Origin: an uncultured Ellagibacter sp.
GTDB lineage: Bacteria > Actinomycetota > Coriobacteriia > Coriobacteriales > Eggerthellaceae
Assembly: GCA_934663775.1 (NCBI GenBank)
Contig: CAKUKU010000010.1
Location: 8,935-72,934, forward strand
Direction of reading: 5' to 3'
DNA: 64,000 bases
The position numbers and the translations under genes were made by a program. Positions 45,184-53,979 of the stretch are shown here, one piece after another. Numbering within the stretch: the stretch's first letter is position 1; every line of letters begins with the position of its first letter. The notes below the pieces were generated by a model. That model had not been told where the DNA came from. It worked only from the letters and a program-made list of their open reading frames with translations, and ran no database searches.

Positions 45184-45462
45184 CTAGATTCCCAGCAATT
45201 CGCTGTGAGATCCAGTCCTTACCGCCGTGAGCACGAGAAGATCTGAATCAATGCGATATATCAACAGCCAATCTGGTTCAATACGACACTCCCTGTGGCC
45301 ATGATATGTTCCCGATAAAGCGTGATCACGATTACGCTCTGGTAAAGACTCACCGCGGCGCAACATCGTGATGATCTCATCTGTCTTGGCAAGATCGGCC
45401 CCCTGCTTTCTCCTGTGCTTCATGTCTTTCTTGAACTGCGAGGTGAAAGCGACATCAAGCAT
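45184..45462 (-). CDS. YafQ-type mRNA interferase toxin
   Basis: 92 residues of the RelE/ParE superfamily. DHALSGTYHGHRECRIEPDW followed by LLIYRI and RTGSHSELLG matches YafQ, whose catalytic His and Asp residues appear as H in DHAL, H in GHRE, D in EPDW and the C-terminal H in GSH. It cuts mRNA on the ribosome until bound by its antitoxin. It starts three bases after the antitoxin stop. The pair lies between purM and purN in DNA of lower GC. Confidence 0.9.
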   Translation of the reverse strand: MLDVAFTSQFKKDMKHRRKQGADLAKTDEIITMLRRGESLPERNRDHALSGTYHGHRECRIEPDWLLIYRIDSDLLVLTAVRTGSHSELLGI

Positions 45463-45465
45463 AAG

Positions 45466-45756
45466 CTACTCACCAGAGTCGTCGAAAACCGCCGCCCACA
45501 TTTCCTTGTTAGTTTTATAAGGCCCCGAAACGCGACCATTTGTCGCATCGTCCATCGCTGCAAGGGTTTCTGGGGAATACCCGTTGGGGTTCGAGAGATC
45601 GAAGGGGAAGCCTCCTCGTCTGTTGAAAGCAGAGACGAACATTCGCAACGCGTTGCTCGGCGATGTTCCGATGGCATCGCATATTTCCACAAAGCGCCTT
45701 TTCTCCGCATCGGTTACTTTCGTAGAAAGCGGTGCACTGATAGTTGCAGAAGCCAT
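45466..45756 (-). CDS. DinJ/RelB-family antitoxin
   Basis: 96 residues. The N-terminal ribbon-helix-helix (LSTKVTDAEKRRFVEICDAI, then GTSPSNALRMFVSAF) binds DNA; the C-terminal half (GYSPETLAAMDDA) should wrap the toxin. The gene precedes the toxin as usual. The AT-rich DNA just upstream (45770-45850), with TATGCTT and AAGCATA inverted over 16 bases, is the likely autoregulatory operator. Confidence 0.88.
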   Translation of the reverse strand: MASATISAPLSTKVTDAEKRRFVEICDAIGTSPSNALRMFVSAFNRRGGFPFDLSNPNGYSPETLAAMDDATNGRVSGPYKTNKEMWAAVFDDSGE

Positions 45757-45818
45757 CGTCTACTCTCTTCTCTTATTCAAGCTTTTTTTAAGCTATGAGC
45801 ATTCATTGACTTCCATTG

Positions 45819-45848
45819 TATGCTTTTAAAAGAAAAGTCTCAAGCATA
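45819..45848 (-). promoter_or_regulatory. Likely operator of the toxin-antitoxin pair
   Basis: Inverted repeat TATGCTT ... AAGCATA separated by 16 A/T-rich bases, about 65 bases upstream of the antitoxin start. Position and palindrome fit autoregulation, not proven. Confidence 0.35.
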
Positions 45849-45859
45849 GCACCCAAGAC

Positions 45860-45888
45860 GAAAAGAAGGCCCCATATCGAGGCCTTCT
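45860..45888 (-). terminator. Terminator after purM
   Basis: AGAAGGCC pairs with GGCCTTCT across a nine-base loop, followed by TTCG with TTTT overlap on the minus strand, 73 bases after the purM stop. Confidence 0.75.
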
Positions 45889-45960
45889 CCGCAATGCACA
45901 TTCAATCCCAGGTGAGCAGCCCGCAGCATGCCGCGAAGCCACCCATTTTAAGGATTGTCT

Positions 45961-47040
45961 CTATCCGACGTAGCCGTACAGGTTTCCTTTGCCCGCGTAC
46001 TCCACTTCGCCTTCACCGGAAACGATGCGACCCACGCGATAGGTGGTCTCGCCCGCCTTCGCGAGCGCGGCCTCCACCTCGTCCGCACGGTCGGGATCGA
46101 CGATCAGAACCATGCCGACACCCATGTTGAAGGTTTTGAGCGCCTGGCCCTCGGAGAGGTCGGCCGCCTCGCACACGTACTTCGCGATTGCGGGAACGGG
46201 CCACGTACCCAGATCGACCTGAGCGTTCACCTGCGAATTCAGCGCGCGGTTGAGGTTCTCAGTAATGCCACCGCCCGTGATGTGCGCAAGCGCACGCACG
46301 GCCTGCGGGCACTCGGCAAGCACGGAGAGCACCTGCTTCACGTAGATGCGCGTCGGGGTGAGCAGCGCCTCGCCCACCGACTGGCCACCGAGCGCATCCA
46401 CGGGCGCCAGAAGCTCCTCGGTGCTCTTCCCTTCCACGCACACCTTGCGCGCGAGCGAGTAGCCGTTGGAGTGCAAGCCCGACGACGCAAGTCCGATGAG
46501 CACATCGCCCTCGCGCACGCTTTCGGGGTCGAGCATCTTCGGGCGGTCGACCACGCCCACCGTGAAGCCGGACAAATCGTAATCATCAGGGTCCATAACA
46601 CCGGGGTGCTCAGCCATCTCGCCGCCGATGAGCGCGCAGCCCGCCTGGCGGCAACCTTCCCCGATGCCCGCCACGACTTCCGCCACATGCTCGCGGCGCA
46701 GCTTGCCGATCGCGATGTAATCCAGGAAGAACAGCGGCTCGGCGCCGCAGGCGAGGATGTCGTTCACGCACATGGCGACAAGGTCGATGCCCACCGTGCC
46801 ATGCTTGCCGACAAGCTGGGCCACCTTGAGCTTGGTGCCCACGCCATCGGTGCCCGACACGAGCAGCGGGTCTTCCATCCCCTTCGCCGCCGCGATGGAG
46901 AACAGGCCGCCGAAGCCGCCGATGTCGCCCACGACCTCGGGGCGGTAGGTTGAATGCACGGTCTCCTTGATCGCGTCGACCGCTCGCGCGCCCTCGGCAG
47001 TGTCAACGCCCGCCGCCGCGTAGGTGATTTCCTCGCTCAC
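45961..47040 (-). CDS. purM: Phosphoribosylformylglycinamidine cyclo-ligase
   Basis: 359 residues. LLVSGTDGVGTKLKVAQ is the ATP-binding signature; ALIGGEMAEHPGVM and SSGLHSNGYSLAR are conserved AIRS segments. It makes aminoimidazole ribonucleotide. The start is GTG with AAGGAG seven bases upstream. It follows purF by 36 bases, so purF-purM form an operon. Confidence 0.97.
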   Translation of the reverse strand: MSEEITYAAAGVDTAEGARAVDAIKETVHSTYRPEVVGDIGGFGGLFSIAAAKGMEDPLLVSGTDGVGTKLKVAQLVGKHGTVGIDLVAMCVNDILACGAEPLFFLDYIAIGKLRREHVAEVVAGIGEGCRQAGCALIGGEMAEHPGVMDPDDYDLSGFTVGVVDRPKMLDPESVREGDVLIGLASSGLHSNGYSLARKVCVEGKSTEELLAPVDALGGQSVGEALLTPTRIYVKQVLSVLAECPQAVRALAHITGGGITENLNRALNSQVNAQVDLGTWPVPAIAKYVCEAADLSEGQALKTFNMGVGMVLIVDPDRADEVEAALAKAGETTYRVGRIVSGEGEVEYAGKGNLYGYVG

Positions 47041-47076
47041 TTTTCGCTCCTTTTCGTAAATGTCGCGCCCGGGCAG

Positions 47077-48582
47077 CTACATGCTGACCTGGGACGTTTC
47101 CGCTTTCTCATTCTCGCGCGCGTATTCTGCGGCGAAATCTGCCTTCGTCATGAAGCTCTTCTTGGCCGTGGAGGACGGAATCTCCACGGGGTAGTCGCCC
47201 GAGAAGCACGCCTCGCAGAAGCCGGGCTCGCGCACGTCGGGAAGCGACTCGCGAAGCCCCGACAGGCTGATGAACGCGAGCGAGTCGGCGCCCATCCACT
47301 CGCACATCTCCGCGTTGGTCATGTTCGCGGCGATGAGCTGGTCGCGCGTGTCGGTGTCGATGCCGTAGAAGCACGGCCAGAGCACCTCAGGGCTCACGAT
47401 GCGCATGTGGACCTCGGTGGCGCCCGCCTGGCGCAGCATCTCGATGAGCTTTTTGGAGGTGTTGCCGCGCACGATGGAGTCGTCGATCACGACGAGGCGC
47501 TTGCCCGAGATAACGCTCGGCAGCGGGTTCAGCTTCAGACGAATGCCCAGCTGGCGCATGGCTTGCGTCGGCTGGATGAACGTGCGGCCCACGTAGCGGT
47601 TCTTCACGATGCCGTCGGCGTAGGGGATGCCGCTTTCGAAGGCGAAGCCCATGGCCGAGGGGATTCCCGAGTCGGGCACGCCGAGCACCAGGTCGGCGTC
47701 CGCCGGCGCCTCGCGTGCCAGGATGCGGCCCATGTTGCGTCTTGCCTGGTAGACCGACTGCCCGTCCATCACCGAATCGGGGCGGGCGAAGTAGACGTAC
47801 TCGAAGATGCAGCTCGCGCGGCGGCCGGCGGGCACGCCCTGCTCGGCGATGACGCCGTCTTTGCTGAAGCGAACGATCTCGCCTGGATTCACATCGCGCA
47901 CGTAGCGCGCGCCCACGATGTCGAGCCCGCAGGTCTCCGACGACACAACCCAGCCGCGGCCTTCGGGCAACTCGCCGATGCACAGCGGACGAATGCCGTT
48001 CGGATCGCGGAAAGCGTAGAGGCAGTCGGGGCTCGCGAGAACCATCGCATAGGCACCTTCCAAATGCTCCATGGCGTAGCGGATGCCCTCGCGCAGATGG
48101 TGCGTCTTCTGCGTGATGTTGCCGATGGCCTTCGCCGCCACCTCCGAATCGGTGCCGGCGCGCAGCTGGATGTCCTCGTCAATCAGGCGCGCACGCAGGC
48201 TGTTCGTGTTCACGAGCGTACCGTTATGCGCGAGCGCGATGAGCGTCTCGTCGATGGCGGAGATATGCGGCTGGGCCGCTTCCCACGACGCCGCGGCGCC
48301 GGAAGTGGAGTAGCGCGCGTGGCCGACCGCCACGAACCCGGTGAGCGCGGCGAGGCTTGCCTCGTCGAACACCTGCGTAACCAGGCCCAAGTCCTTCGAG
48401 ACCATAACAGTCTCGCCGTCCCCCACGGCGATTCCCGCGCTTTCCTGACCGCGGTGCTGAAGCGCCTGCAGGCCGAAGCACGTCATGCGCGCGACGTCCT
48501 CGCCGGGCGCGAAAACGCCGAACACGGCGCATTCCTCTTCGAGGCGGTCGGGGCGTTCGCCCGGCAGTATCGAAGTGCTCAT
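47077..48582 (-). CDS. purF: Amidophosphoribosyltransferase
   Basis: 501 residues; first committed purine step (PRPP plus glutamine to phosphoribosylamine). A 17-residue propeptide precedes CAVFGVFAPGE; the Cys is the Ntn glutaminase nucleophile after cleavage. LQHRGQESAGIAV belongs to the glutaminase domain; VVIDDSIVRGNTSKK is the PRPP loop. Two C-terminal cysteines (FCEACFSGDYP) may be Fe-S ligands as in the Bacillus-type enzyme. Its ATG overlaps the stop of the sortase gene, and its ribosome site AAAGGAG is inside that gene. Confidence 0.97.
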   Translation of the reverse strand: MSTSILPGERPDRLEEECAVFGVFAPGEDVARMTCFGLQALQHRGQESAGIAVGDGETVMVSKDLGLVTQVFDEASLAALTGFVAVGHARYSTSGAAASWEAAQPHISAIDETLIALAHNGTLVNTNSLRARLIDEDIQLRAGTDSEVAAKAIGNITQKTHHLREGIRYAMEHLEGAYAMVLASPDCLYAFRDPNGIRPLCIGELPEGRGWVVSSETCGLDIVGARYVRDVNPGEIVRFSKDGVIAEQGVPAGRRASCIFEYVYFARPDSVMDGQSVYQARRNMGRILAREAPADADLVLGVPDSGIPSAMGFAFESGIPYADGIVKNRYVGRTFIQPTQAMRQLGIRLKLNPLPSVISGKRLVVIDDSIVRGNTSKKLIEMLRQAGATEVHMRIVSPEVLWPCFYGIDTDTRDQLIAANMTNAEMCEWMGADSLAFISLSGLRESLPDVREPGFCEACFSGDYPVEIPSSTAKKSFMTKADFAAEYARENEKAETSQVSM

Positions 48583-49577
48583 GAAACGATCTCCTTTGCT
48601 GCATCGTCTATTGTCGCGGCGGCGTCGGGCTCGACCATGCTGATCCCGCCGCCTCCGCGGTTTGCGTTGTTCGCATCGTTCGCAGCCGAACTTTCGAGCA
48701 CCTCGCCCGAGGAGTTTACGGCAGCGTATTCAACCGGCACGCAGCACAGGACATACCGCGCGTCCGTGTTGCTATCGCAGGTAGAAAACATGAAGAAGCG
48801 GGAAACGGCCGACGCGTCGGGAGCCGCCGGATCGCACTCGACGATGCTGCGACTGATCTTGTCGGCGACGTAGGACGTGAAGGTGGCGTCGCTTTCGAAC
48901 TTCGTCTGCACGATGGACTCCGACCCGCTGCAATGAACGAGAGACACCGACTGCAGGCGCCAGTTGCCCGCGGGCGTGAGCAGGTACACCGTGCGATGGG
49001 CGTTGAACTGCTCGGCATCGGCGAAATCGGCGATTGCGGCAAACATTTCCCCGTTTTGCAGATGATGGCCCTGCACGATGTTGTTCCTATCCGAGAAATC
49101 GGCGGCGTTTTGCGCCAGCAGGTAGGGCGTGCCGTAAGTGGGCTGCCACCAACCACCGGAATTGCCCTGGAAATCCACCGTGAGATACTTGTCGGAATCC
49201 GACTCGGGCGCGCGGACGATGGGATAGTTCACGTTGGTACCGGGAATGCAAATCCAGCCCACCGTGTCGGGGTTGACCGCCAAAAGCGCGTCCCAGTCGA
49301 CCGAAAGGTCGGCAAGCGTTGCGCCGGGCACGTCGGAGAGCGAGGAATCGGGCAGAAACGCCTCTTCGGCCACGTCGTCGTAGGTTTTCCGGCCCTCATG
49401 GTAGGCAAAGAAGATGCTCGCGAGGGCGAACAGCGCGAGGAGAAAAACGACAAGGGCGCTAACGAGGATCACCGTCCACCGGCGATAGGACGCGCGGGCA
49501 GCACCGCTTGCCGCAGTGCGCCTCGGGAAACCCCGATCGGGCTGCGCTGCCCCCTGCCCTCGACGCTTCGCGGTCAT
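48579..49577 (-). CDS. srtB: Class B sortase
   Basis: 332 residues. A basic N-terminus is followed by a membrane anchor (about residues 34-54, WTVILVSALVVFLLALFALA). The sortase core contains GTNVNYPIV, the catalytic His in VQGHHLQNGEMF, Cys in FMFSTCDSN and Arg in DARYVLCCVPV. The C-terminal 40 residues beyond the core are Ala/Asn/Gly-rich. No substrate or pilin gene is near. It overlaps purF by four bases (ATGA), an unusual partner. Confidence 0.9.
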   Translation of the reverse strand: MTAKRRGQGAAQPDRGFPRRTAASGAARASYRRWTVILVSALVVFLLALFALASIFFAYHEGRKTYDDVAEEAFLPDSSLSDVPGATLADLSVDWDALLAVNPDTVGWICIPGTNVNYPIVRAPESDSDKYLTVDFQGNSGGWWQPTYGTPYLLAQNAADFSDRNNIVQGHHLQNGEMFAAIADFADAEQFNAHRTVYLLTPAGNWRLQSVSLVHCSGSESIVQTKFESDATFTSYVADKISRSIVECDPAAPDASAVSRFFMFSTCDSNTDARYVLCCVPVEYAAVNSSGEVLESSAANDANNANRGGGGISMVEPDAAATIDDAAKEIVS

Positions 49578-49663
49578 GTTCGCCTTTCCGTGGATCTTCG
49601 AGGCCCCGCCGCCCTATCGCGCGCGGCCCCGAGTTTTCGCTGAAACCACACTATAATAAGCAA

Positions 49664-49681
49664 CGCCCCCTCGCGGGGGCG
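49664..49681 (-). terminator. Terminator of the 39-residue gene, before srtB
   Basis: CGCCCCC pairs with GGGGGCG around a four-base loop, followed on the minus strand by TTGCTTATTATAG; the last part also resembles a -10 for srtB. Confidence 0.6.
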
Positions 49682-49788
49682 CCACGCTTGCTCTCATACG
49701 CAAATTTCATCGGTCGGCAGCAGGATTCGCGCGGATTCCCGAGCCCTTCGGCCGACCCGTCCGCGCGCGCCACAGCGCCGCCGTCGCG

Positions 49789-49908
49789 CTATTTCTTCTT
49801 CAGCTCGTCGATGAAGCCCTTCGCGATGCACGCGACGATGATGATGACGATGACCGCGACGATTGCGGCGATAACCCCCGGGTTGTCGGGAATGAAGCTC
49901 AAATCCAT
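49789..49908 (-). CDS. 39-residue single-pass membrane peptide
   Basis: Starts MDLSFIPDNPGVIAAIVAVI, followed by a hydrophobic run (VIIIVACIA) and a basic end (KGFIDELKKK). AGAGGGG lies five bases before the ATG, and the gene has its own hairpin terminator before srtB, so it is likely expressed. The layout (short outside segment, one helix, lysine tail) fits a small regulatory or stress membrane peptide. Family unknown. Confidence 0.6.
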   Translation of the reverse strand: MDLSFIPDNPGVIAAIVAVIVIIIVACIAKGFIDELKKK

Positions 49909-50219
49909 GGCGACCCCTCTTTCAAAACACGGCGCAGATGCGCCTTTCGGCCAAGTTCGGTTCAAACGGTGTCCATAGTAACGCCATCCGCGGCTTCACG
50001 CAAGCTACACAAATCGGCGAAAAGCGTTCGAAACCAGAAGTTTACGCAGGTAAAAGACTTAAGTGACAGCTTCGTATCAATCGCGAGAATGCACAGCGCA
50101 ACAGATTCGAGCCCGAGATGCGCCCTGCCTCTTGTGGGTCTCTATCGGTGCAATCGATAAGCGGTTATCGGCGTTTTGGCAGGTCAGCAGAAAATAATTC
50201 GATTTTCCCCGAAAGCCTA

Positions 50220-50248
50220 TTGACTCAGTGGGCCTTGCACCGTATAAA
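50220..50248 (+). promoter_or_regulatory. Sigma-70-type promoter of metY
   Basis: TTGACT (50220-50225), 17-base spacer, TATAAA (50243-50248). It is 57 bases upstream of the metY start. CTATAT occurs twice just downstream, and TATCGGTGCAATCGATAA with GGTTATCGG lies about 60 bases upstream, a possible regulator site. Confidence 0.75.
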
Positions 50249-50304
50249 TACCAGCGCTATATGAATTTCAGAACTATATCGTAATCGATTAAGGAGATAG
50301 CCAA

Positions 50305-51603
50305 ATGTCTGAAAAAGAGAACACCTATTCGTTCGAGACCCTGCAGATTCACGCCGGACAGGAAAACCCCGACCCTGCGACCGATGCACGCGCCGTGCCG
50401 ATCTACCTGACGTCCTCCTTCGTGTTCAAAGACGCCGCGACCGCAGCCGGGCGCTTCGGACTCACCGAGCCGGGCAACATCTATTCCCGCCTGACCAACC
50501 CCACCGTTTCCATTTTCGAGGAGCGCATCGCCGCACTCGAGGGCGGCGTCGGAGCGCTTGGCGTCGCCACCGGCTCGGCCGCAATCACCATCGCCGTGCA
50601 GAACATCGCCACGGTTGGTGACCATATCGTCTCCTCCACCAACCTTTACGGAGGCACGCTCAATCTGTTCGAGCACACCCTTTCCGAACAGGGACTTTCC
50701 ACCACGTTCGTGAACCCTGCCGACCTCGACGCTGTCGAAGCCGCCATCCAGGACAACACCAAGCTCCTCTACGCGGAGACGCTCGGCAACCCGAATTCCG
50801 ACGTACTCGACATCGAGGGCTGGGCCGCCATCGCGCACAAGCACAACCTTCCGCTCGTCGTGGACGACACCTTCTCGACGCCTTACCTGCTGCGCCCGAT
50901 CGAGCACGGCGCCGACGTAGTGGTCGCCTCCGCCACGAAGTTCATCGGCGGACACGGCACGGCGATGGGCGGCATGATCGTCGATGCGGGCAAGTTCGAT
51001 TGGGCGGGCAACGCCGATAAGTTCCCCGGCGTCGCGAAGCCGAACCCGAGCTACCACGGCGTCGTGTTCACTGAAGCCGCAGGTGAGGCCGCCTACATCA
51101 CCAAAGCGCGCGCCACGCTCCTGCGCGATCAGGGTGCAACGCTGTCCCCCTTCAACGCGTTTATCCTGCTCCAGGGCTTGGAGACGCTCTCGCTGCGCGT
51201 CGAGCGCCACGTCGAGAACGCGCTCAAGGTCGTCGACTTCCTGAACAGCCACCCGCAGGTCGAGCGCGTGAACCATCCGTCGCTTTCGACCGGCCGCGCG
51301 AAGGAGCTCTACGACGAGTACTACCCCAACGGCGCCGCCTCGATTTTCACGTTCGAAATCAAGGGCACGGCCGAGACCGCCTGCAAGTTCACCGAGAGCC
51401 TGAAACTGTTCAGCCTGCTCGCGAACGTGGCGGACGTGAAGAGCCTCGTCATCCACCCGGCGTCGACCACGCACTCGCAGCTGACCGAGAAGGAGCTTGA
51501 GGCCGCGGGCATCTCCCCCACGACAATTCGCCTGTCCATCGGCACCGAGAACATCAAAGACATCTTGGCCGACCTCGAGCAGGGGTTTGACGCGGTGAAG
51601 TAG
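50305..51603 (+). CDS. metY: O-acetylhomoserine sulfhydrylase
   Basis: 432-residue PLP enzyme of the Cys/Met metabolism family making homocysteine from O-acetylhomoserine and sulfide (or cysteine from O-acetylserine). FETLQIHAGQE and IYSRLTNPTV are N-terminal signatures; LVVDDTFSTPYLLRP contains the PLP Asp and VVASATKFIGGHG the Schiff-base lysine. AAGGAG precedes the ATG. It stands alone with its own promoter and terminator. Confidence 0.95.
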   Translation: MSEKENTYSFETLQIHAGQENPDPATDARAVPIYLTSSFVFKDAATAAGRFGLTEPGNIYSRLTNPTVSIFEERIAALEGGVGALGVATGSAAITIAVQNIATVGDHIVSSTNLYGGTLNLFEHTLSEQGLSTTFVNPADLDAVEAAIQDNTKLLYAETLGNPNSDVLDIEGWAAIAHKHNLPLVVDDTFSTPYLLRPIEHGADVVVASATKFIGGHGTAMGGMIVDAGKFDWAGNADKFPGVAKPNPSYHGVVFTEAAGEAAYITKARATLLRDQGATLSPFNAFILLQGLETLSLRVERHVENALKVVDFLNSHPQVERVNHPSLSTGRAKELYDEYYPNGAASIFTFEIKGTAETACKFTESLKLFSLLANVADVKSLVIHPASTTHSQLTEKELEAAGISPTTIRLSIGTENIKDILADLEQGFDAVK

Positions 51604-51629
51604 TCGCACGTCAGTTTGGACCCTAATGA

Positions 51630-51666
51630 ACGAGGGGCCGCCCGCGATTTGCGAGCGGCCCCTCGT
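51630..51666. terminator. Bidirectional terminator between metY and queF
   Basis: ACGAGGGGCCGC pairs perfectly with GCGGCCCCTCGT across a 13-base loop, between two convergent genes. Confidence 0.85.
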
Positions 51667-51726
51667 GTTCTCCGCGCGCACGCCTCGGGTCGCGCCCTCT
51701 CGCGCGCCCCCTACCCGCGCGCCCCT

Positions 51727-52320
51727 TTAGCGGTTGTCCACCTTCTCGGGATAAAGATCGTGGCGAGACAAGCGCTCCCAAGCCACGTCTTCCCAGCGCG
51801 TGCCCGGCTTCCCGTAGTTGCAATACGGGTCGATCGAGATGCCTCCGCGCGGCAAGAACTTGCCCCAGACCTCGATATACTTCGGATCCATCAGCTTGAC
51901 GAGATCTTTCATGATGATGTTCACGCAGTCCTCGTGGAAATCCCCGTGGTTGCGGAAGCTGAACAAGTACAGCTTCAGGCTTTTGCTCTCGACCATACGC
52001 TCGCCCGGCACGTAGGCGATGTAGATTGTGGCGAAGTCGGGCTGCCCGGTGATTGGGCACAGGCTGGTGAACTCGGGGCAGTTGAACTTCACGAAGTAGT
52101 CGTTGCCCGGGTGCTTGTTCTCGAACGTCTCGAGAACGCTCGGGTCGTAGGTCTGCGGGTAGCGCACCCCCTGGTTGCCTAAAAGCGACAGGTCGTCGGT
52201 CCCCCCGCGCTGCGGTTTCTCGTTCGCCATGTTTTCCATGCCCGCGGCGCTCGTCATGTCCGTCGCGTCCGCTGCGCTCGTCATGTTCGCCACTTTCTCC
52301 GCGTTCTCCCTGTTCGTCAT
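51727..52320 (-). CDS. queF: preQ0 reductase (7-cyano-7-deazaguanine reductase)
   Basis: 197 residues; NADPH-dependent reduction of preQ0 to preQ1. [19 protein letters not shown] includes the catalytic Cys (SLCPITGQ) and the conserved Asp; [20 protein letters not shown] is the QueF motif. The first 45 residues ([20 protein letters not shown]...) are a Met/Ala-rich, repeat-like extension. The long start at 52320 has GGAGGA five bases upstream, but a later ATG (MANEKP) is possible. It is the last gene of queD-E-C-F, one base after the queC stop. Confidence 0.95.
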   Translation of the reverse strand: MTNRENAEKVANMTSAADATDMTSAAGMENMANEKPQRGGTDDLSLLGNQGVRYPQTYDPSVLETFENKHPGNDYFVKFNCPEFTSLCPITGQPDFATIYIAYVPGERMVESKSLKLYLFSFRNHGDFHEDCVNIIMKDLVKLMDPKYIEVWGKFLPRGGISIDPYCNYGKPGTRWEDVAWERLSRHDLYPEKVDNR

Positions 52321-52321
52321 G

Positions 52322-53062
52322 CTATTCCTCCCCTTCCGCGTTTGCTGCCGCCCGCTCGGCGTCGAGCCTGTCGAGCAGCGGATCGCGCATCCCGTTCGCC
52401 TCGAACGCGCAGTTGCGATCGATGCACGTCCCGCACGCGTCGCACGGATAGTCGCCGCCCTCGTAGCAGCTCCAGGTGAGCTCGTAGGGAACGCCCAGCT
52501 CAATGCCGCGCGCGACGATATCAGCCTTCGACATTTCCACGAACGGCGCGCAAAGATGCAGCTCGCCGCCCGTTCCTTCCTCAATTGCGCGGTTCATCGC
52601 GTCGACGAACTCGCGAGAGCAGTCGGGATAGGCGTTGCCCGCCCAGTCGTCGTGGTGCGCGCCGTAGTAAATCGCGCTGCATCCGAGCGAGAGCGCCATC
52701 GAAGCCGCCGCCGAAAGGAAGAGCCCGTTGCGGAAGGGGACGTAGGTGCTCACCGGCTTGCCATCGCTTTCGGCGAGCTGGTCGGCGTAGCTTTCCTCGG
52801 GGATATCTTGCGAGGAATGCGAGAGCAGGCTGCAATCGCTGTCGGCGAAGATGGCCCCCAAATCGAGGAAGCGCTGCTCCACGCCGTAATGTGCAGCGAC
52901 GGCCTTCGCGCTCTCGATTTCCTTGTTATGGCGCTGACCATAGGAAATGGAAAGCGCGTACACATTCTTGGCGCCGTAGCGCGAAACCGCCATGGCGAGC
53001 AACGTGGTGGAATCCACGCCGCCCGAGCACAAAACGAGCGCTTTCTCTTCGATGTCGACCAC
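52322..53062 (-). CDS. queC: 7-cyano-7-deazaguanine synthase
   Basis: 246 residues; ATP-dependent conversion of carboxydeazaguanine and ammonia to preQ0. [19 protein letters not shown] is the PP-loop; [18 protein letters not shown] holds four zinc-binding cysteines; [15 protein letters not shown] is conserved. A GTG start at 53062 follows AAGGGAG by nine bases and lies four bases after the queE stop; a GTG at 53086 has no ribosome site. Confidence 0.95.
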   Translation of the reverse strand: MVDIEEKALVLCSGGVDSTTLLAMAVSRYGAKNVYALSISYGQRHNKEIESAKAVAAHYGVEQRFLDLGAIFADSDCSLLSHSSQDIPEESYADQLAESDGKPVSTYVPFRNGLFLSAAASMALSLGCSAIYYGAHHDDWAGNAYPDCSREFVDAMNRAIEEGTGGELHLCAPFVEMSKADIVARGIELGVPYELTWSCYEGGDYPCDACGTCIDRNCAFEANGMRDPLLDRLDAERAAANAEGEE

Positions 53063-53066
53063 GAGG

Positions 53067-53771
53067 CTATACTCCCTTCTCGACACCCGGCCAGATGATC
53101 TTGTGCAGCTGCAGCTGCGCAGTAGCCCAGGTGAGGTTGTTCTCTTGCATGAAATCCACGATGCGCGCGGGGGAAAGGCGCCCGAACACGGGGCTCAAAT
53201 ACACCGGCACGCGATTGGGAAGCCCCAGATTGCGCGACACTTCCAGCATGCGGCGAAGATCGCCCTCCCCGCCGCAGACGAACTTCACGGTGTCGCGCGC
53301 GTCGAGGAGCGTGAAGTTCTCGCGCAACATGCGACCCTCCATACCGCTTGCGGGAAGCTTCCAATCGACCGTAAACGTGAGGTTGCCGGGAAGCGACGCG
53401 CACGCCTCGCGCAGCTGTGCGAGTTCGCGCAGATCAGCGGCACCGTTCGTCTCGATTTCCACCCGAAGCCCGCGCTCGAGGGGGCCGGGCTCGGCAAGGA
53501 AGGCGCGCACAAGGCTGGGGAGCTCGGGCTGCAACGCGGGCTCGCCACCCGTGAGGGTGACGCATTCCACTCGCGTCTCGCACGCCCACGCGACGAGGTC
53601 CGCGACTGACACGCGCTCGGCGCGATCCGCGGCAACGGGCGCGTTTGCCCACATGGTGTCGCAGTACGAACACGCCAGGTTGCACCCCGTGAAACGGATG
53701 AAGGCAGCGAGCTTGCCCGCAGCGCGCCCTTCCCCGTTCACGCTAACGAAGCGCTCGGCAACGGGAAGCAT
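53067..53771 (-). CDS. queE: 7-carboxy-7-deazaguanine synthase (radical SAM)
   Basis: 234 residues. FVSVNGEGRAAGKLAAFIRF leads to the radical SAM cluster motif CNLACSYC (CX3CX2C). TLTGGEPALQPEL is the SAM-binding GGEP motif. The start at 53771 fits the family, but no ribosome site is present. The frame is open upstream through a 36-bp tandem repeat to a GTG at 53987 that overlaps the queD stop. An N-terminal AQAPGE-repeat extension is therefore possible. Confidence 0.9.
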   Translation of the reverse strand: MLPVAERFVSVNGEGRAAGKLAAFIRFTGCNLACSYCDTMWANAPVAADRAERVSVADLVAWACETRVECVTLTGGEPALQPELPSLVRAFLAEPGPLERGLRVEIETNGAADLRELAQLREACASLPGNLTFTVDWKLPASGMEGRMLRENFTLLDARDTVKFVCGGEGDLRRMLEVSRNLGLPNRVPVYLSPVFGRLSPARIVDFMQENNLTWATAQLQLHKIIWPGVEKGV

Positions 53772-53846
53772 GCGGCTCGCTGCCGGTTCGGAGAATGCGG
53801 GCACAGCCGACCCGCGCGCGACATCGCACCCCGGCCCGCCCGCAGC

Positions 53847-53954
53847 CTGCGAGCCCACGTCCACCTCGCCCGGGGCCTGCGCCTGCGGCCCTGCAACCAA
53901 CTCGCCCGGGGCCTGCGCCCGCAAGCCCGCGTTCACCTCGCCCGCGGCCTGCGC
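53847..53954 (-). repeat. 36-bp tandem repeat between queD and queE
   Basis: Three diverged 36-base units in frame with queE, coding for AQAAGEVNAGLR, AQAPGELVAGPQ and AQAPGEVDVGSQ. A partial fourth unit follows. The reading frame is kept in all units. Confidence 0.85.
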
Positions 53955-53979
53955 CTGCGAGCCCGCGCTATCCCGACTA

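Noticed and set aside
44839..45246. Overlapping small open frames on both strands before the toxin gene
   Set aside because: Arg-rich composition, no ribosome sites, and mutual overlap; not supported as genes.
49931..50304. SAM riboswitch before metY
   Set aside because: No SAM-I type stems or conserved core seen, and the promoter at 50220-50248 leaves a leader of only about 50 bases.
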